NCBI GenBank assembly: GCA_001790315.1 | Contig: MGCE01000045.1 | Location: forward strand, 1 to 8,465 | Length of the DNA: 8,465 bases | Source: Candidatus Rokubacteria bacterium RIFCSPLOWO2_02_FULL_72_37 | GTDB taxonomy: Bacteria > Methylomirabilota > Methylomirabilia > Rokubacteriales > CSP1-6 | Direction of reading: 5' to 3' | In this document: positions 1 through 6,145 of the stretch, piece after piece | Layout of the letters: the number at the start of each line of letters is the position of its first letter | Numbering within the stretch: position 1 is the stretch's first letter | The notes under the pieces: model-generated | Database searches by the model: none | The model's input: only the letters and a program-made list of their open reading frames with translations | What the model was told of the DNA's origin: nothing | Translations under genes and position numbers: made by a program

Positions 1-141
1 CACCGTGCCCTCGGGAGCACCCTCTTGCGCCAGCCCGCGCAAGACGGCGTTGGTCGATGGGACCGAGTCGAGCAGCCTGAGCTCGCGGCCCACGGTCCTG
101 CCCGACAGCTGCTTTCGAATCAGGTCGACGTCCAGATCCAC
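1..141 (-). CDS. birA: Biotin--[acetyl-CoA-carboxylase] ligase, N-terminal fragment (cut by window edge)
   Basis: The 47 visible residues read VDLDVDLIRKQLSGRTVGRE and continue through LRLLDSVPSTN to LAQEGAPEGTV. The phrases GRTVGRELRLLDSVPSTN and LAQEGAPEGTV are the hallmark opening of the catalytic domain of biotin protein ligases, just ahead of the biotinyl-AMP loop, which lies beyond the window. The enzyme activates biotin with ATP and attaches it to the lysine of a biotin carboxyl carrier protein in the cytoplasm. The GTG start at 139-141 puts the protein directly into the catalytic domain with no DNA-binding helix-turn-helix, so it looks like a group I, non-repressor ligase. The frame stays open upstream (possible TTG at 157-159), so the start is not certain, and no good ribosome-binding site is visible. 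A sigma-54-like element lies immediately upstream (155-170). Family assignment is firm for the visible part; the C-terminus cannot be judged. Confidence 0.85.
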   Translation of the reverse strand, partial: MDLDVDLIRKQLSGRTVGRELRLLDSVPSTNAVLRGLAQEGAPEGTV

Positions 142-154
142 GCATCCGGAGGGA

Positions 155-170
155 CGCAACGACGATGCCA
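155..170 (-). promoter_or_regulatory. Sigma-54-like -24/-12 element upstream of birA
   Basis: The minus strand reads TGGCATCGTCGTTGCG. It has TGGCA and TTGC at the exact sigma-54 spacing (GG, ten bases, GC). The expected transcription start would fall only about 3-4 nt before the GTG start at 141, giving a nearly leaderless mRNA. That is unusual and lowers confidence. A closely similar element lies in front of the DUF2267 gene (4397-4412). Confidence 0.35.
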
Positions 171-237
171 ACAGGCACCTCAACGATTTCACAGTGTTCG
201 AGGACGCGACCAGCCGTGCCGGTGGGGTGCGGGCGCC

Positions 238-339
238 TCAACGGTGCGCATCGGCCACATGCGGCGCCCCTGCCTCGAGCTCGTCCTCCGGCCCGACGCC
301 GAAGACGGGTGCGGACACGATGATCTCAGTGAGCCGCAT
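238..339 (-). CDS. Possible 33-aa small protein
   Basis: A short ORF begins with ATG (337-339), preceded at good distance by a purine-rich GGGGAG. It encodes MRLTEIIVSAPVFGVGPEDE followed by LEAGAPHVADAHR and stops at TGA 238-240. The start overlaps the last 14 bases of the preceding 124-aa gene in another frame, as expected for a coupled gene. The composition (hydrophobic start, acidic middle, high G/C third positions) looks protein-like. I recognise no family. It could equally be a chance ORF or the remnant of a longer gene. Confidence 0.25.
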   Translation of the reverse strand: MRLTEIIVSAPVFGVGPEDELEAGAPHVADAHR

Positions 340-700
340 GACCCTGCTCCCCGTGGGCGAACCGGCTCGACGCGCGGCGGCCGGCGTCGAGGGCGCCGAG
401 TCCCTCGGCCTCGTAGCAGGCGACCCAGTGATCGAGATGGTTCAGGAACGTCGCCGTGAACGCGTTGCGGTCGACGCGGCGTCCCGCCACACGACGCGGA
501 TGCCACTCGGCGCCGACCGAGAGGATCACGTACTGCGCCCCGTGCGCGGTCACCGTGCACTCCGCCGCGTCGGGCGCGTCGGCGACGGCGAGCGTCTCGG
601 CCAGCGCGCGCGCGGCGAGGGGCGCCAGGCCGACCGCCGCGCGCAACGGGAGGTCCGGCTGGAGGACCACCGCGAGGTGCAGGCTCGCCCGCTCACACAC
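326..700 (-). CDS. Uncharacterised 124-aa protein, weakly biotin-ligase-like
   Basis: The frame is supported by strongly G/C third codon positions. The GTG start at 698-700 is preceded by AGGAGGAGGA, a strong ribosome-binding site ending directly at the start codon. The gene begins 32 nt after the cytochrome c stop, so it is probably in the same operon. Two segments recall the core and tail of biotin/lipoate protein ligases: LHLAVVLQPDLPLRAAVGLA (residues 7-26) and VDRNAFTATFLNHLDHWVAC (roughly residues 76-95). The catalytic lysine motif (KWPND) and the glycine-rich GRGR loop are both missing. If the resemblance is real, this is a non-catalytic or decayed ligase fragment lying just upstream of an intact birA start. 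The likeness is from memory and unaligned, so the safest call is hypothetical protein. Being a gene at all is more certain than its family. Confidence 0.6.
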   Translation of the reverse strand: MCERASLHLAVVLQPDLPLRAAVGLAPLAARALAETLAVADAPDAAECTVTAHGAQYVILSVGAEWHPRRVAGRRVDRNAFTATFLNHLDHWVACYEAEGLGALDAGRRASSRFAHGEQGHAAH

Positions 701-732
701 TCCTCCTCCTCGTCGTGTCTCGCCGCGTCGCC

Positions 733-1068
733 TCACCGCAGCGACGACAGGTACGCGCCGAGCGCGCGGATCTGCTCTTCGGTGAGCTCGAGCTTCGGCA
801 TGTGCGCGCGCGGCCGCTGGGCCGATGGGTCGCGCAACCAGCGCTCGATCTCGTCGAGCCCCCACTTGGCCCCGACCCGCGTGAGGGCGGGCCCGATGGG
901 GGTCCCCATCGCGCCAACGGTGTGGCAGCCGTGGCAGCCGCTCTCGGTGAAGAGCCGTCGCCCCGCCTCGACCCGTCTGGCGGGTGCCGGCATGTCGTCG
1001 GCGCCGACCGCGCACGCGGAGCTGAGACACACGACCGCAAGGACCAGCGCGAACGCTCGTGACCTCAC
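733..1068 (-). CDS. Small exported class I c-type cytochrome
   Basis: A 111-aa protein with a single haem-binding CHGCH (C45, C48, H49), an N-terminal export signal (residues 1 to about 23, VRSRAFALVLAVVCLSSACA) and a C-terminal HMPKLELTEEQ stretch. Met90 of that stretch is the likely second haem-iron ligand. The layout GxGP..L after the haem site, a W-containing helix, then MP.L and a terminal helix ending YLSSLR is typical of small mono-haem cytochromes c. It should carry electrons in the periplasm or on the outer face of the membrane. LSSAC near residue 19 loosely resembles a lipobox, so lipoprotein anchoring is possible. The GTG start at 1066-1068 overlaps the stop of the acyl-CoA synthetase gene as GTGA, a sign of translational coupling. 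Its electron partner is not in the window. Confidence 0.85.
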   Translation of the reverse strand: MRSRAFALVLAVVCLSSACAVGADDMPAPARRVEAGRRLFTESGCHGCHTVGAMGTPIGPALTRVGAKWGLDEIERWLRDPSAQRPRAHMPKLELTEEQIRALGAYLSSLR

Positions 1069-3158
1069 GGAATCCCTCCGAGCCGGCCGCGCACGTCGAT
1101 CGCCAGCGCGCCGGCGGCGCCGACGAGCAGCGGGTTCAGCTCGAGCTCGAGCAGCCGGGGCTCGTCGGCGACGAGCAGGGCGAAGCGGCAGATGACGTCG
1201 GCCAGCGCGTCGAGGTCGGCGCGCGGGCGCCCCCGCGCGCCCCGAAGCGCGGGCGCCAGCCGGAGCTCGTCGATCATCGCGCGGGCCTCGTGGAGGCCGA
1301 GCGGCGCCAGCCGCGTCACGGTGTCGGCGAGGACCTCGACGTAGATGCCGCCTGCGCCGAGCACGACGAGCGGGCCGAATTGCGGGTCGCGCACGGCGCC
1401 GAGCAACATCTCGAGGCCGTCGGCCGGCGCCATGCGCTGCACGAGAATCCCCGCCAGGCGCGCCGTGGGCCGCGCGGCGCCGACGCGGGCGAGCAGCGCG
1501 TCCGCGGCCGCGGCCGCCTCCTCCGGCGCGACGCCGAGCTGCACGCCGCCGACCTCCGTCTTGTGGGAGATGTCGGGCGAGAGGATCTTGAGCGCGACCG
1601 GCCCGCCGAGTGTCCGGGCGGCCTGGGCGGCGCCCGCGGCGTCCGCCGCCGCGCGCGCCCCGAGAACCGGCACGCGGTACGCCTCGAGCAGCGGGGCCCC
1701 CTCGAGCAGGCCGAGCGGCGCGGACCCCGAGGCGGCGAGCCGGCTCACGTGGGCGCGCGCGCCCACGCGGTCCACCGGCGGCGCGAACGCGAGGCGCGGC
1801 AGGGCGCGGCGCTCGGCGAGCGCCACCATCCCGGCGAGTGCCTGCACCGCGCGCTCGGGAAACGTGTAGCACGGCACGCCACCCTCCTCCAGGCTCTGCG
1901 CGCCGGGCCGGACCCGCCCGCCGCCCGCGAACACCGCGAGCACCGGCCGCCGCCAGCCGCGCGTGGCGCCCAGAATCACGCGCGCGACGCCGACAGCGTC
2001 GGTGGCCGCCTGCGGCGCCAGCAGGACGAGGTGCGCAGCGTCGCCGTCACCGAGCGCGCCGAGCGCCTGGCCGTAGCGGGCCGCCGTCGCGTCGCCGACG
2101 AGGTCCACGGGGTTGCCGAGCGCGGCGTTCGGCGGCAACACGGCCGCGAGCCGCTCCCGGGAGGCGGGCTCGAGGGGGGCGACGTCGAGCCCCGCGGCCC
2201 GCGCCGCGTCGGTCGCGAGGATGCCGAGACCACCGCCGTTCGTGACGATGACCACCCGGCGCCCCACGGGCAGCGGCTGCGCGGCGAGCGCGCGGGCCAG
2301 GTCGAACAGCTCCTCGAGCGTCTCGGCGCGGATCCCCCCCGCCTGCACGACCGCCGCTTCGAACGCGGCGTCCGACCCGGCGAGCGCACCGGTGTGCGAG
2401 GACACCGCGCGGGCGCCCTCGGCGGAGCGCCCGGCCTTCATCAGCACACACGGCTTGCACGCCGCCGCGCGGCGCAAGGTCTCGAAGAACTTCCGGCCGT
2501 CGGCGACGCCCTCCACGTAGCCGAGGATGACGCGTGTCTCGGGGTCGTCAACCAGCGCCTCGATCAGCTCCGTCTCGGTCAGGTCCGCCTGGTTGCCGAG
2601 GCTCGCGAACACCGAGAAGCCGATGCCGTGCTCGCGGGACCAGTCGAGAATCGCCGTGCACAGGGCGCCCGACTGGGAGAAGAAGCCGAGCGGACCGGCC
2701 CGCGGCATTCCCGGCGCGAAGGTGAGGTTGAGCCTCCGCGTCGGGCGGATCCAGCCGAGGCAGTTCGGGCCCAGCACCCGCAGGGGTTGGTCGGCCAGCC
2801 AGGCGCGGAGCTCGGCCTCCCGCTCGGCCCCCTCGACGCCCGCCTCCCGGAATCCGGCCGTGAGGACGACGGCGCCCCGGACGGCGTGCGCCACGCAATC
2901 CTTCAGCGCGCCGAGCACGGCCGGCGCGGGCACGGCGATGACGGCCACGTCGACGGGACCGGGCACCTCACGGATCGAGGCGACGGCCGGAAGCCCCTGC
3001 ACGACGCTCCGGTGCGGATTGACCGCGACGATCGTGCCGGGGAAGCCGCCGGCCCGCAGGTTGGCGAGCACGCTGCCGCCGACTTTCGACGGATCGCTCG
3101 AGGCCCCGAGCACGGCAACCGACGCGGGCGCGAAGAACGCCGCGAGGCGGGGATCCAC
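1065..3158 (-). CDS. NDP-forming acyl-CoA synthetase (acetate--CoA ligase, ADP-forming type), single-chain
   Basis: A 697-aa fused protein of the NDP-forming acyl-CoA synthetase family, which interconverts acyl-CoA + ADP + Pi with free acid + CoA + ATP in the cytoplasm. The domain order is visible. An N-terminal CoA-binding Rossmann domain runs from about residue 8 to 130 (SVAVLGASSDPSKVGGSVLA). Two succinyl-CoA-ligase-like flavodoxin domains follow (about 150-460), with GFFSQSGAL at 158-166 and the phospho-histidine motif SSHTGALAGSD at 253-263 (His255). The C-terminal ATP-grasp domain covers about 480-697, with KILSPDISHKTEVGGV at 524-539, GAGGIYVEVL at 601-610 and ELELNPL at 671-677. All catalytic landmarks are present, so it should be active. 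The acyl substrate cannot be told from sequence; acetate, propionate or a longer acid are all possible. Related long fused proteins include protein acetyltransferases (Pat/PatZ), but no GNAT domain fits in this length. The GTG start (3156-3158) lies 4 nt after the usp stop. Confidence 0.88.
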   Translation of the reverse strand: MDPRLAAFFAPASVAVLGASSDPSKVGGSVLANLRAGGFPGTIVAVNPHRSVVQGLPAVASIREVPGPVDVAVIAVPAPAVLGALKDCVAHAVRGAVVLTAGFREAGVEGAEREAELRAWLADQPLRVLGPNCLGWIRPTRRLNLTFAPGMPRAGPLGFFSQSGALCTAILDWSREHGIGFSVFASLGNQADLTETELIEALVDDPETRVILGYVEGVADGRKFFETLRRAAACKPCVLMKAGRSAEGARAVSSHTGALAGSDAAFEAAVVQAGGIRAETLEELFDLARALAAQPLPVGRRVVIVTNGGGLGILATDAARAAGLDVAPLEPASRERLAAVLPPNAALGNPVDLVGDATAARYGQALGALGDGDAAHLVLLAPQAATDAVGVARVILGATRGWRRPVLAVFAGGGRVRPGAQSLEEGGVPCYTFPERAVQALAGMVALAERRALPRLAFAPPVDRVGARAHVSRLAASGSAPLGLLEGAPLLEAYRVPVLGARAAADAAGAAQAARTLGGPVALKILSPDISHKTEVGGVQLGVAPEEAAAAADALLARVGAARPTARLAGILVQRMAPADGLEMLLGAVRDPQFGPLVVLGAGGIYVEVLADTVTRLAPLGLHEARAMIDELRLAPALRGARGRPRADLDALADVICRFALLVADEPRLLELELNPLLVGAAGALAIDVRGRLGGIP

Positions 3159-3162
3159 GGGT

Positions 3163-3612
3163 TCAGGCTCCGGCGCCGCCCTTCGTCTGGCGGACCGTGA
3201 GCACGGGACAGGGCGCCGTGCGGATCACCCGCTCGGCGACGCTCCCGAGCAGCAGGCGGTTGAGCCCGCCGCGCCCGTGCGTGCCGATGACGATCATGTC
3301 CGCCCGCTCCTCCTGCGCCGCCTTGACGATCTCTTCGAACGGCACGCCGATCGACACCCGCCACCGCGCGCTCACGCCGGCCTGACCGAGCTGGGCGGCG
3401 CGCGCGGCGAGGCTCTGCTCGGCCCAGGTCCGCTGCGCGTCGTAGACCTTCTGCGCCTCGCGCGCGTTCAGGAGCCCCTCACCGTACAGGGGCGCCTCGA
3501 CGAGCGCCTGGAACAGGATGATCTCTCCGCCCAGCCGCTGGGCCAGCGCGAGCGCCTGCTGCTCGGCGAGCGCCGCGCACTCCGAGAAGTCGGTCGGGTG
3601 CAGGATCTTCAT
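3163..3612 (-). CDS. Universal stress protein (UspA family), ATP-binding type
   Basis: A 149-aa single-domain Usp. It starts MKILHPTDFSECA, the usual first beta strand with Asp8 at the nucleotide site. Near the C-terminus it carries GTHGRGGLNRLLLGS (residues 110-124), an exact match to the ATP-binding signature G-2x-G-9x-G-S/T. The closing APCPVLTVR strand is also typical. Such cytoplasmic proteins bind ATP and help cells survive starvation, redox or respiratory stress; the client is unknown. The ATG at 3610-3612 was chosen because GGAGGAG lies 6 nt upstream, it matches the family start, and it overlaps the preceding stop as ATGA. An in-frame extension to 3678 exists but is non-conserved arginine-rich sequence. 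Coupling to DUF6335 and DUF2267 genes points to a stress-response unit. Confidence 0.92.
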   Translation of the reverse strand: MKILHPTDFSECAALAEQQALALAQRLGGEIILFQALVEAPLYGEGLLNAREAQKVYDAQRTWAEQSLAARAAQLGQAGVSARWRVSIGVPFEEIVKAAQEERADMIVIGTHGRGGLNRLLLGSVAERVIRTAPCPVLTVRQTKGGAGA

Positions 3613-3989
3613 GCCTGTCTCCTCCGCGGCCGCCCTTCCTCCGAGTCGGCCGCGTCGCGCTCGAGGTGCCAGTACCACCGATCACGCTCGCGCAGGATCT
3701 CCTCGGAGGTGCGGACCGGCGCGTCCGCCCCCTGCTCGACGCCGAGCGCGCGACCGAGCTCGTCCACCACGTCCTGGTCGGGCGTGGCGACGCTGCCGCC
3801 GACCGCCTCCTCGCCCGTCGAGCAGGCCGACTGCCAGTCGGCGTCGACGTCGCCGCCCGCGAGCGCGGGACTCGTCTCGGTGTGGCCGACCACTTCACGC
3901 GCGAGCTCGATGACCGCGCCACGATCCTCGAGGCCGCTCCGGCGCCGCGCCGCCGGGGGCCGGGCCTTCCGTCGCTTCTTGCGTGGCAT
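3609..3989 (-). CDS. DUF6335 family protein
   Basis: A 126-aa soluble protein. After a very basic N-terminus (MPRKKRRKARPPAARRR) comes the conserved block ETSPALAGGDVDADWQSA (residues 37-54), then GEEAVGGSVATPDQDVVDEL (59-78) and a final region RTSEEILRERDRWYWHLERD (93-112). This arrangement (SP.L.GGD.DA.W, G.EAVGG..PTPDQ.VV.E.G, then an ERD..RW.L tail) is what I know as DUF6335, a family without assigned function. The acidic C-terminal half and basic N-terminus suggest binding to nucleic acid or another charged partner, but that is inference. The ATG at 3987-3989 overlaps the DUF2267 stop by one base (TGATG), and its own stop overlaps the usp start by 4 nt. It therefore sits inside a tightly coupled operon with a likely shared stress role. 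Confidence 0.82.
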   Translation of the reverse strand: MPRKKRRKARPPAARRRSGLEDRGAVIELAREVVGHTETSPALAGGDVDADWQSACSTGEEAVGGSVATPDQDVVDELGRALGVEQGADAPVRTSEEILRERDRWYWHLERDAADSEEGRPRRRQA

Positions 3990-4381
3990 CACGCGTCCTC
4001 CCACACGACCTTGAGGTCCTTCGGGAGCTGGGTGTGGATGTCGTCGGCCTCGCCCGGGGACAGCTGCGCCTTGAGGGCCGCGAACACCGCGCCGGTCACC
4101 ATCCGCGCCTCGCGCTCGGAACCGAGCCCGGCCTCGTTCTGCACCCGCGCGTAGAAATCCTTGCGATGCAGCTTCAGCGGCTGCCGCGCCTCGTCGCCCT
4201 CCCCCTCCCACCAGAGCGCCTTGAGCTCGCGTGGCAGCTGCGCGGCAGCCTGGTCGGCCTCCGACGGGGTGAGCCGGTCTCTGAGCGCGTGGAATACCGC
4301 CGCGGTGGCCCGCTTGGCCTCCGCGAGGCTCGCGCAGCCCGTCTCGACGAGCACTCGGCGGTAGAACTTCTGTGGCGTCAT
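3989..4381 (-). CDS. DUF2267 domain protein with two internal repeats
   Basis: A 130-aa protein made of two similar halves. The first begins FYRRVLVETGCASLAEAKRA and contains LRDRLTPSEADQAAAQLPRE (roughly residues 6-60). The second begins FYARVQNEAGLGSEREARM and contains LKAQLSPGEADDIHTQLPKD (roughly 76-130). The pattern L...L.P.EA.....QLP..LK and the tryptophan after each repeat are characteristic of DUF2267, a small all-helical family often encoded beside universal stress proteins and other general stress genes. The molecular function is not established. The ATG at 4379-4381 follows a GAGGGT ribosome-binding site and is the first gene of its operon. A sigma-54-like element lies 16-31 bases upstream of the ATG (4397-4412). 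Confidence 0.85.
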   Translation of the reverse strand: MTPQKFYRRVLVETGCASLAEAKRATAAVFHALRDRLTPSEADQAAAQLPRELKALWWEGEGDEARQPLKLHRKDFYARVQNEAGLGSEREARMVTGAVFAALKAQLSPGEADDIHTQLPKDLKVVWEDA

Positions 4382-4385
4382 GACA

Positions 4386-4395
4386 CCCTCGAGGG
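4386..4395. promoter_or_regulatory. 10-bp perfect palindrome before the DUF2267 start
   Basis: CCCTCGAGGG is a perfect palindrome lying between the sigma-54-like -12 element and the ATG at 4381, and it overlaps the ribosome-binding site. It could act as an operator or a small 5' mRNA structure, but a 10-bp GC-rich palindrome can also occur by chance. Confidence 0.2.
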
Positions 4396-4396
4396 G

Positions 4397-4412
4397 TGCA
4401 ATGCGACTGCCA
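4397..4412 (-). promoter_or_regulatory. Sigma-54-like -24/-12 promoter of the DUF2267-DUF6335-usp operon
   Basis: The minus strand reads TGGCAGTCGCATTGCA, with TGGCA and TTGCA at the exact sigma-54 spacing. It is preceded by a relatively AT-rich tract on the minus strand (about 4422-4450, GATTGCTAACCCGTTGAAAT) that could bind an activator or polymerase. The predicted transcription start is only about 5 nt before the ATG, leaving little room for the ribosome-binding site. Either the mRNA is almost leaderless or the match is fortuitous. Confidence 0.45.
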
Positions 4413-4501
4413 GACGCGAGCCCCGGGATTTCAACGGGTTAGCAATCGAACAGGGCGCACGGTGAGGCGCGCCGACCCCGGCGCTGGCCCGCGGCCGCCC
4501 C

Positions 4502-4529
4502 AGCGGCGCTCGCGCCCCCCGACGTCGAT
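4502..4529. repeat. 28-bp direct repeat, copy 1
   Basis: Identical over 28 bases to positions 4583-4610, 81 bp away; the two copies also share the following CAGA after a one-base insertion in this copy. It begins AGCGGCGCTCGCG and ends GACGTCGAT. This copy lies in the intergenic region and lacks the complementary G-run that makes copy 2 a hairpin. It looks like a local duplication of the 3' end of the transporter gene. Confidence 0.85.
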
Positions 4530-4573
4530 TCAGAGCCGCGAATGCCTCGGCTCGCGCGTTCCCGGTGGGGGGT

Positions 4574-4604
4574 GTCGGGGGGAGCGGCGCTCGCGCCCCC
4601 CGAC
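4574..4604 (-). terminator. Strong hairpin after the DASS transporter gene (terminator-like, no U tract)
   Basis: GTCGGGGGG (4574-4582) and CCCCCCGAC (4596-4604) form a perfect 9-bp stem around a 13-nt loop, beginning 6 bases after the transporter stop codon. The position suits a transcription end or 3' mRNA stabiliser. There is no run of U after it, so it is not a classical intrinsic terminator. Confidence 0.5.
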
Positions 4605-4610
4605 GTCGAT
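4583..4610. repeat. 28-bp direct repeat, copy 2
   Basis: Identical to 4502-4529. This copy reaches into the stop codon of the transporter gene (TGA at 4610-4612) and supplies the right arm and loop of the 4574-4604 hairpin. The sharing of the stop-codon region by both copies suggests a small tandem duplication rather than a mobile repeat. Confidence 0.85.
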
Positions 4611-6145
4611 CAGACCACGCCGGTGAGCGGGCAGAGCACTCGGAGCCCGAGCCAGATGACGGCCCCGCCCAGGACGTCCAGGAGAATGCCGGAGCGGATC
4701 ATCTCCCGGAGGGGCACGAGGCCCGAGCCGTAGACGATCGCGTTCGGGGGCGTCGACACCGGCAGCATGAAGCCGAAGCTCGCGCCCAGGGCGGCACCGA
4801 GCGCCGGAGGCACGGGGCTCACGCCGAGCCCGGCCGCCACCGCGATCATCACGGGAACGACGACGCTGGCCGACGCGGTGTTCGACGAGGCCTCGGAGAG
4901 CAGGATGCCGGCCACGATCGCGATGGCGGTGAGCGCCCACACGCCCTCGGCGCCCGAGGCGCGCACGAGTGCTCGGCCCACGGCCGCGGCGAGTCCCGTG
5001 TCGAACATGAGGTGCCCGAGCGAGAGGCCGCCGCCGAAGAGCAGAATCGTCCCCCAGTCGATGCGCTGAGCCTCGCGCCACGAGATCGTGAACTCGCCGC
5101 GCCGCACGTCGGTGGGCAGGAGGAACAGGAGCACGGCGCCCGCGAGCGCGATGACCGATTCCGGCAGGTGCGCCTCGAAGAAGCGCGGCAGCGCGGCCGC
5201 GGGCGAGGCGATCGCCGCGACGGCGCCCGGCAGCATCCACAGCACGCACACGAGCGCGAACACGACGAGGACGTTGACCTCGGCGCGCCGCCACGGGCCC
5301 AGGCGGGCCCGCTCCCCGGCGATCCAGGCCCTGACGTCGCCCGCGCGCGCCGCCGGCTCGCCGTAGCGCCAGGCGAGGATGACCCAGCAGAGGGCGAGCA
5401 TCATGAGGGTCAACGGCATCGCGACGGCGACCCAGTCGAAGAAGCTCAGGCGCCGCCCGCCGAGCTCGCGGACCATCCCGATCGCGATCAGGTTCGGCGG
5501 CGAGCCGACGGGGATGCCGACCGCGACCGACGACGACCAGGTGAGCATCAGCATGAGCCCGATCGGGAAGCGACTCTGGGCGCTGTCACCCGCCGGGCCG
5601 AAGCCGCGGAGCAGGCCCCGCCCGACCGGGAGCATGATCGCGGTGGTCGCCGTGTTGCTCACCCAGAGGGACAGCGCGCACGTGATCGTGCCCAGCGTCG
5701 CGAGCAGCCGTCGCGGCGTGCGCGTCGCCCACTCGCGCCGCAGGAGCGCGAACGCGAAGCGGGTGTCGAGCCCGCTCCCCCGCATCGCGGCGGCGATGAT
5801 GAAGCTGCCGATGAACAGGAAGATCACCGGGTCGGCGTACGGCGCCAGCACGGCCCGGGCGGGTGCCACGCCGAACGCGATGGCGAGCACGGAGGCGAGC
5901 AGCGCGGTGACCGCGAGGGGCAGCGCCGCGGTCATCCAGTAGACGACCGCCCACGCGAAGATCCCCGCCAGCGCGTGGGCCCGCGGGGCCAGATCCGGCA
6001 GCGGCGCCGCCAGGATCGCGACGAAGAGCAGCGGCCCGACGCAGAGCCCGACGAGCCGCCCCCGGTGCGCCGTGTCACCCGCTTCCGCCCCGGCGGGAGC
6101 CGCGCCGGCTACTTCGCTATCGGCAGGTCGTCGCGGTTCCCCCAC
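4610..6145 (-). CDS. DASS/SLC13 family anion (dicarboxylate or sulfate-type) symporter
   Basis: A 511-aa inner-membrane protein with about 11-12 hydrophobic segments and the two-fold repeated signatures of the divalent anion:Na+ symporter family. Half 1 has WVSNTATTAIMLPVG (residues 161-175) and GSPPNLIAIG (214-223). Half 2 has SEASSNTASASVVVPV (417-432) and STPPNAIVYGSG (464-475). The SNT motifs form the sodium and substrate sites in characterised members. DPVIFLFIGSFIIAAAM (105-121) is also typical. Substrate is unknown; dicarboxylates are the commonest, but the sulfurtransferase and YeeE neighbours make sulfate or another sulfur oxyanion attractive. The GTG start at 6143-6145 overlaps the rhodanese gene by 37 nt. 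It was chosen because the next in-frame ATG (residue 71) would remove the first two membrane segments; its ribosome-binding site is weak. It is the last gene of the operon. Confidence 0.88.
   Translation of the reverse strand: MGEPRRPADSEVAGAAPAGAEAGDTAHRGRLVGLCVGPLLFVAILAAPLPDLAPRAHALAGIFAWAVVYWMTAALPLAVTALLASVLAIAFGVAPARAVLAPYADPVIFLFIGSFIIAAAMRGSGLDTRFAFALLRREWATRTPRRLLATLGTITCALSLWVSNTATTAIMLPVGRGLLRGFGPAGDSAQSRFPIGLMLMLTWSSSVAVGIPVGSPPNLIAIGMVRELGGRRLSFFDWVAVAMPLTLMMLALCWVILAWRYGEPAARAGDVRAWIAGERARLGPWRRAEVNVLVVFALVCVLWMLPGAVAAIASPAAALPRFFEAHLPESVIALAGAVLLFLLPTDVRRGEFTISWREAQRIDWGTILLFGGGLSLGHLMFDTGLAAAVGRALVRASGAEGVWALTAIAIVAGILLSEASSNTASASVVVPVMIAVAAGLGVSPVPPALGAALGASFGFMLPVSTPPNAIVYGSGLVPLREMIRSGILLDVLGGAVIWLGLRVLCPLTGVV

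Noticed and set aside
5..1195. 396-codon open frame on the plus strand covering birA, the 124-aa gene and the cytochrome
   Set aside because: Serine- and arginine-rich, no motif; the minus strand has recognisable proteins over the same bases.
733..1872. Extending the cytochrome c frame upstream to 1872
   Set aside because: The extra N-terminus is arginine/alanine low-complexity sequence antiphase to the synthetase; the signal peptide and the GTGA overlap fix the start at 1068.
1059..3200. 713-codon open frame on the plus strand
   Set aside because: It lies antisense to the acyl-CoA synthetase, is rich in Arg, Glu, Gly, His and Asp with no domain signal, and is the usual mirror frame of a GC-rich gene.
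3825..3840. Further sigma-54-like match with GG-N10-GC spacing on the minus strand
   Set aside because: It lies within the DUF6335 coding region and has a mismatch in the -12 element; it shows the background rate of weak matches in GC-rich DNA.
4420..4460. Minus-strand GTTCGATTGC reminiscent of a tRNA T-loop
   Set aside because: No surrounding acceptor, D or anticodon stems could be found; no tRNA is supported.
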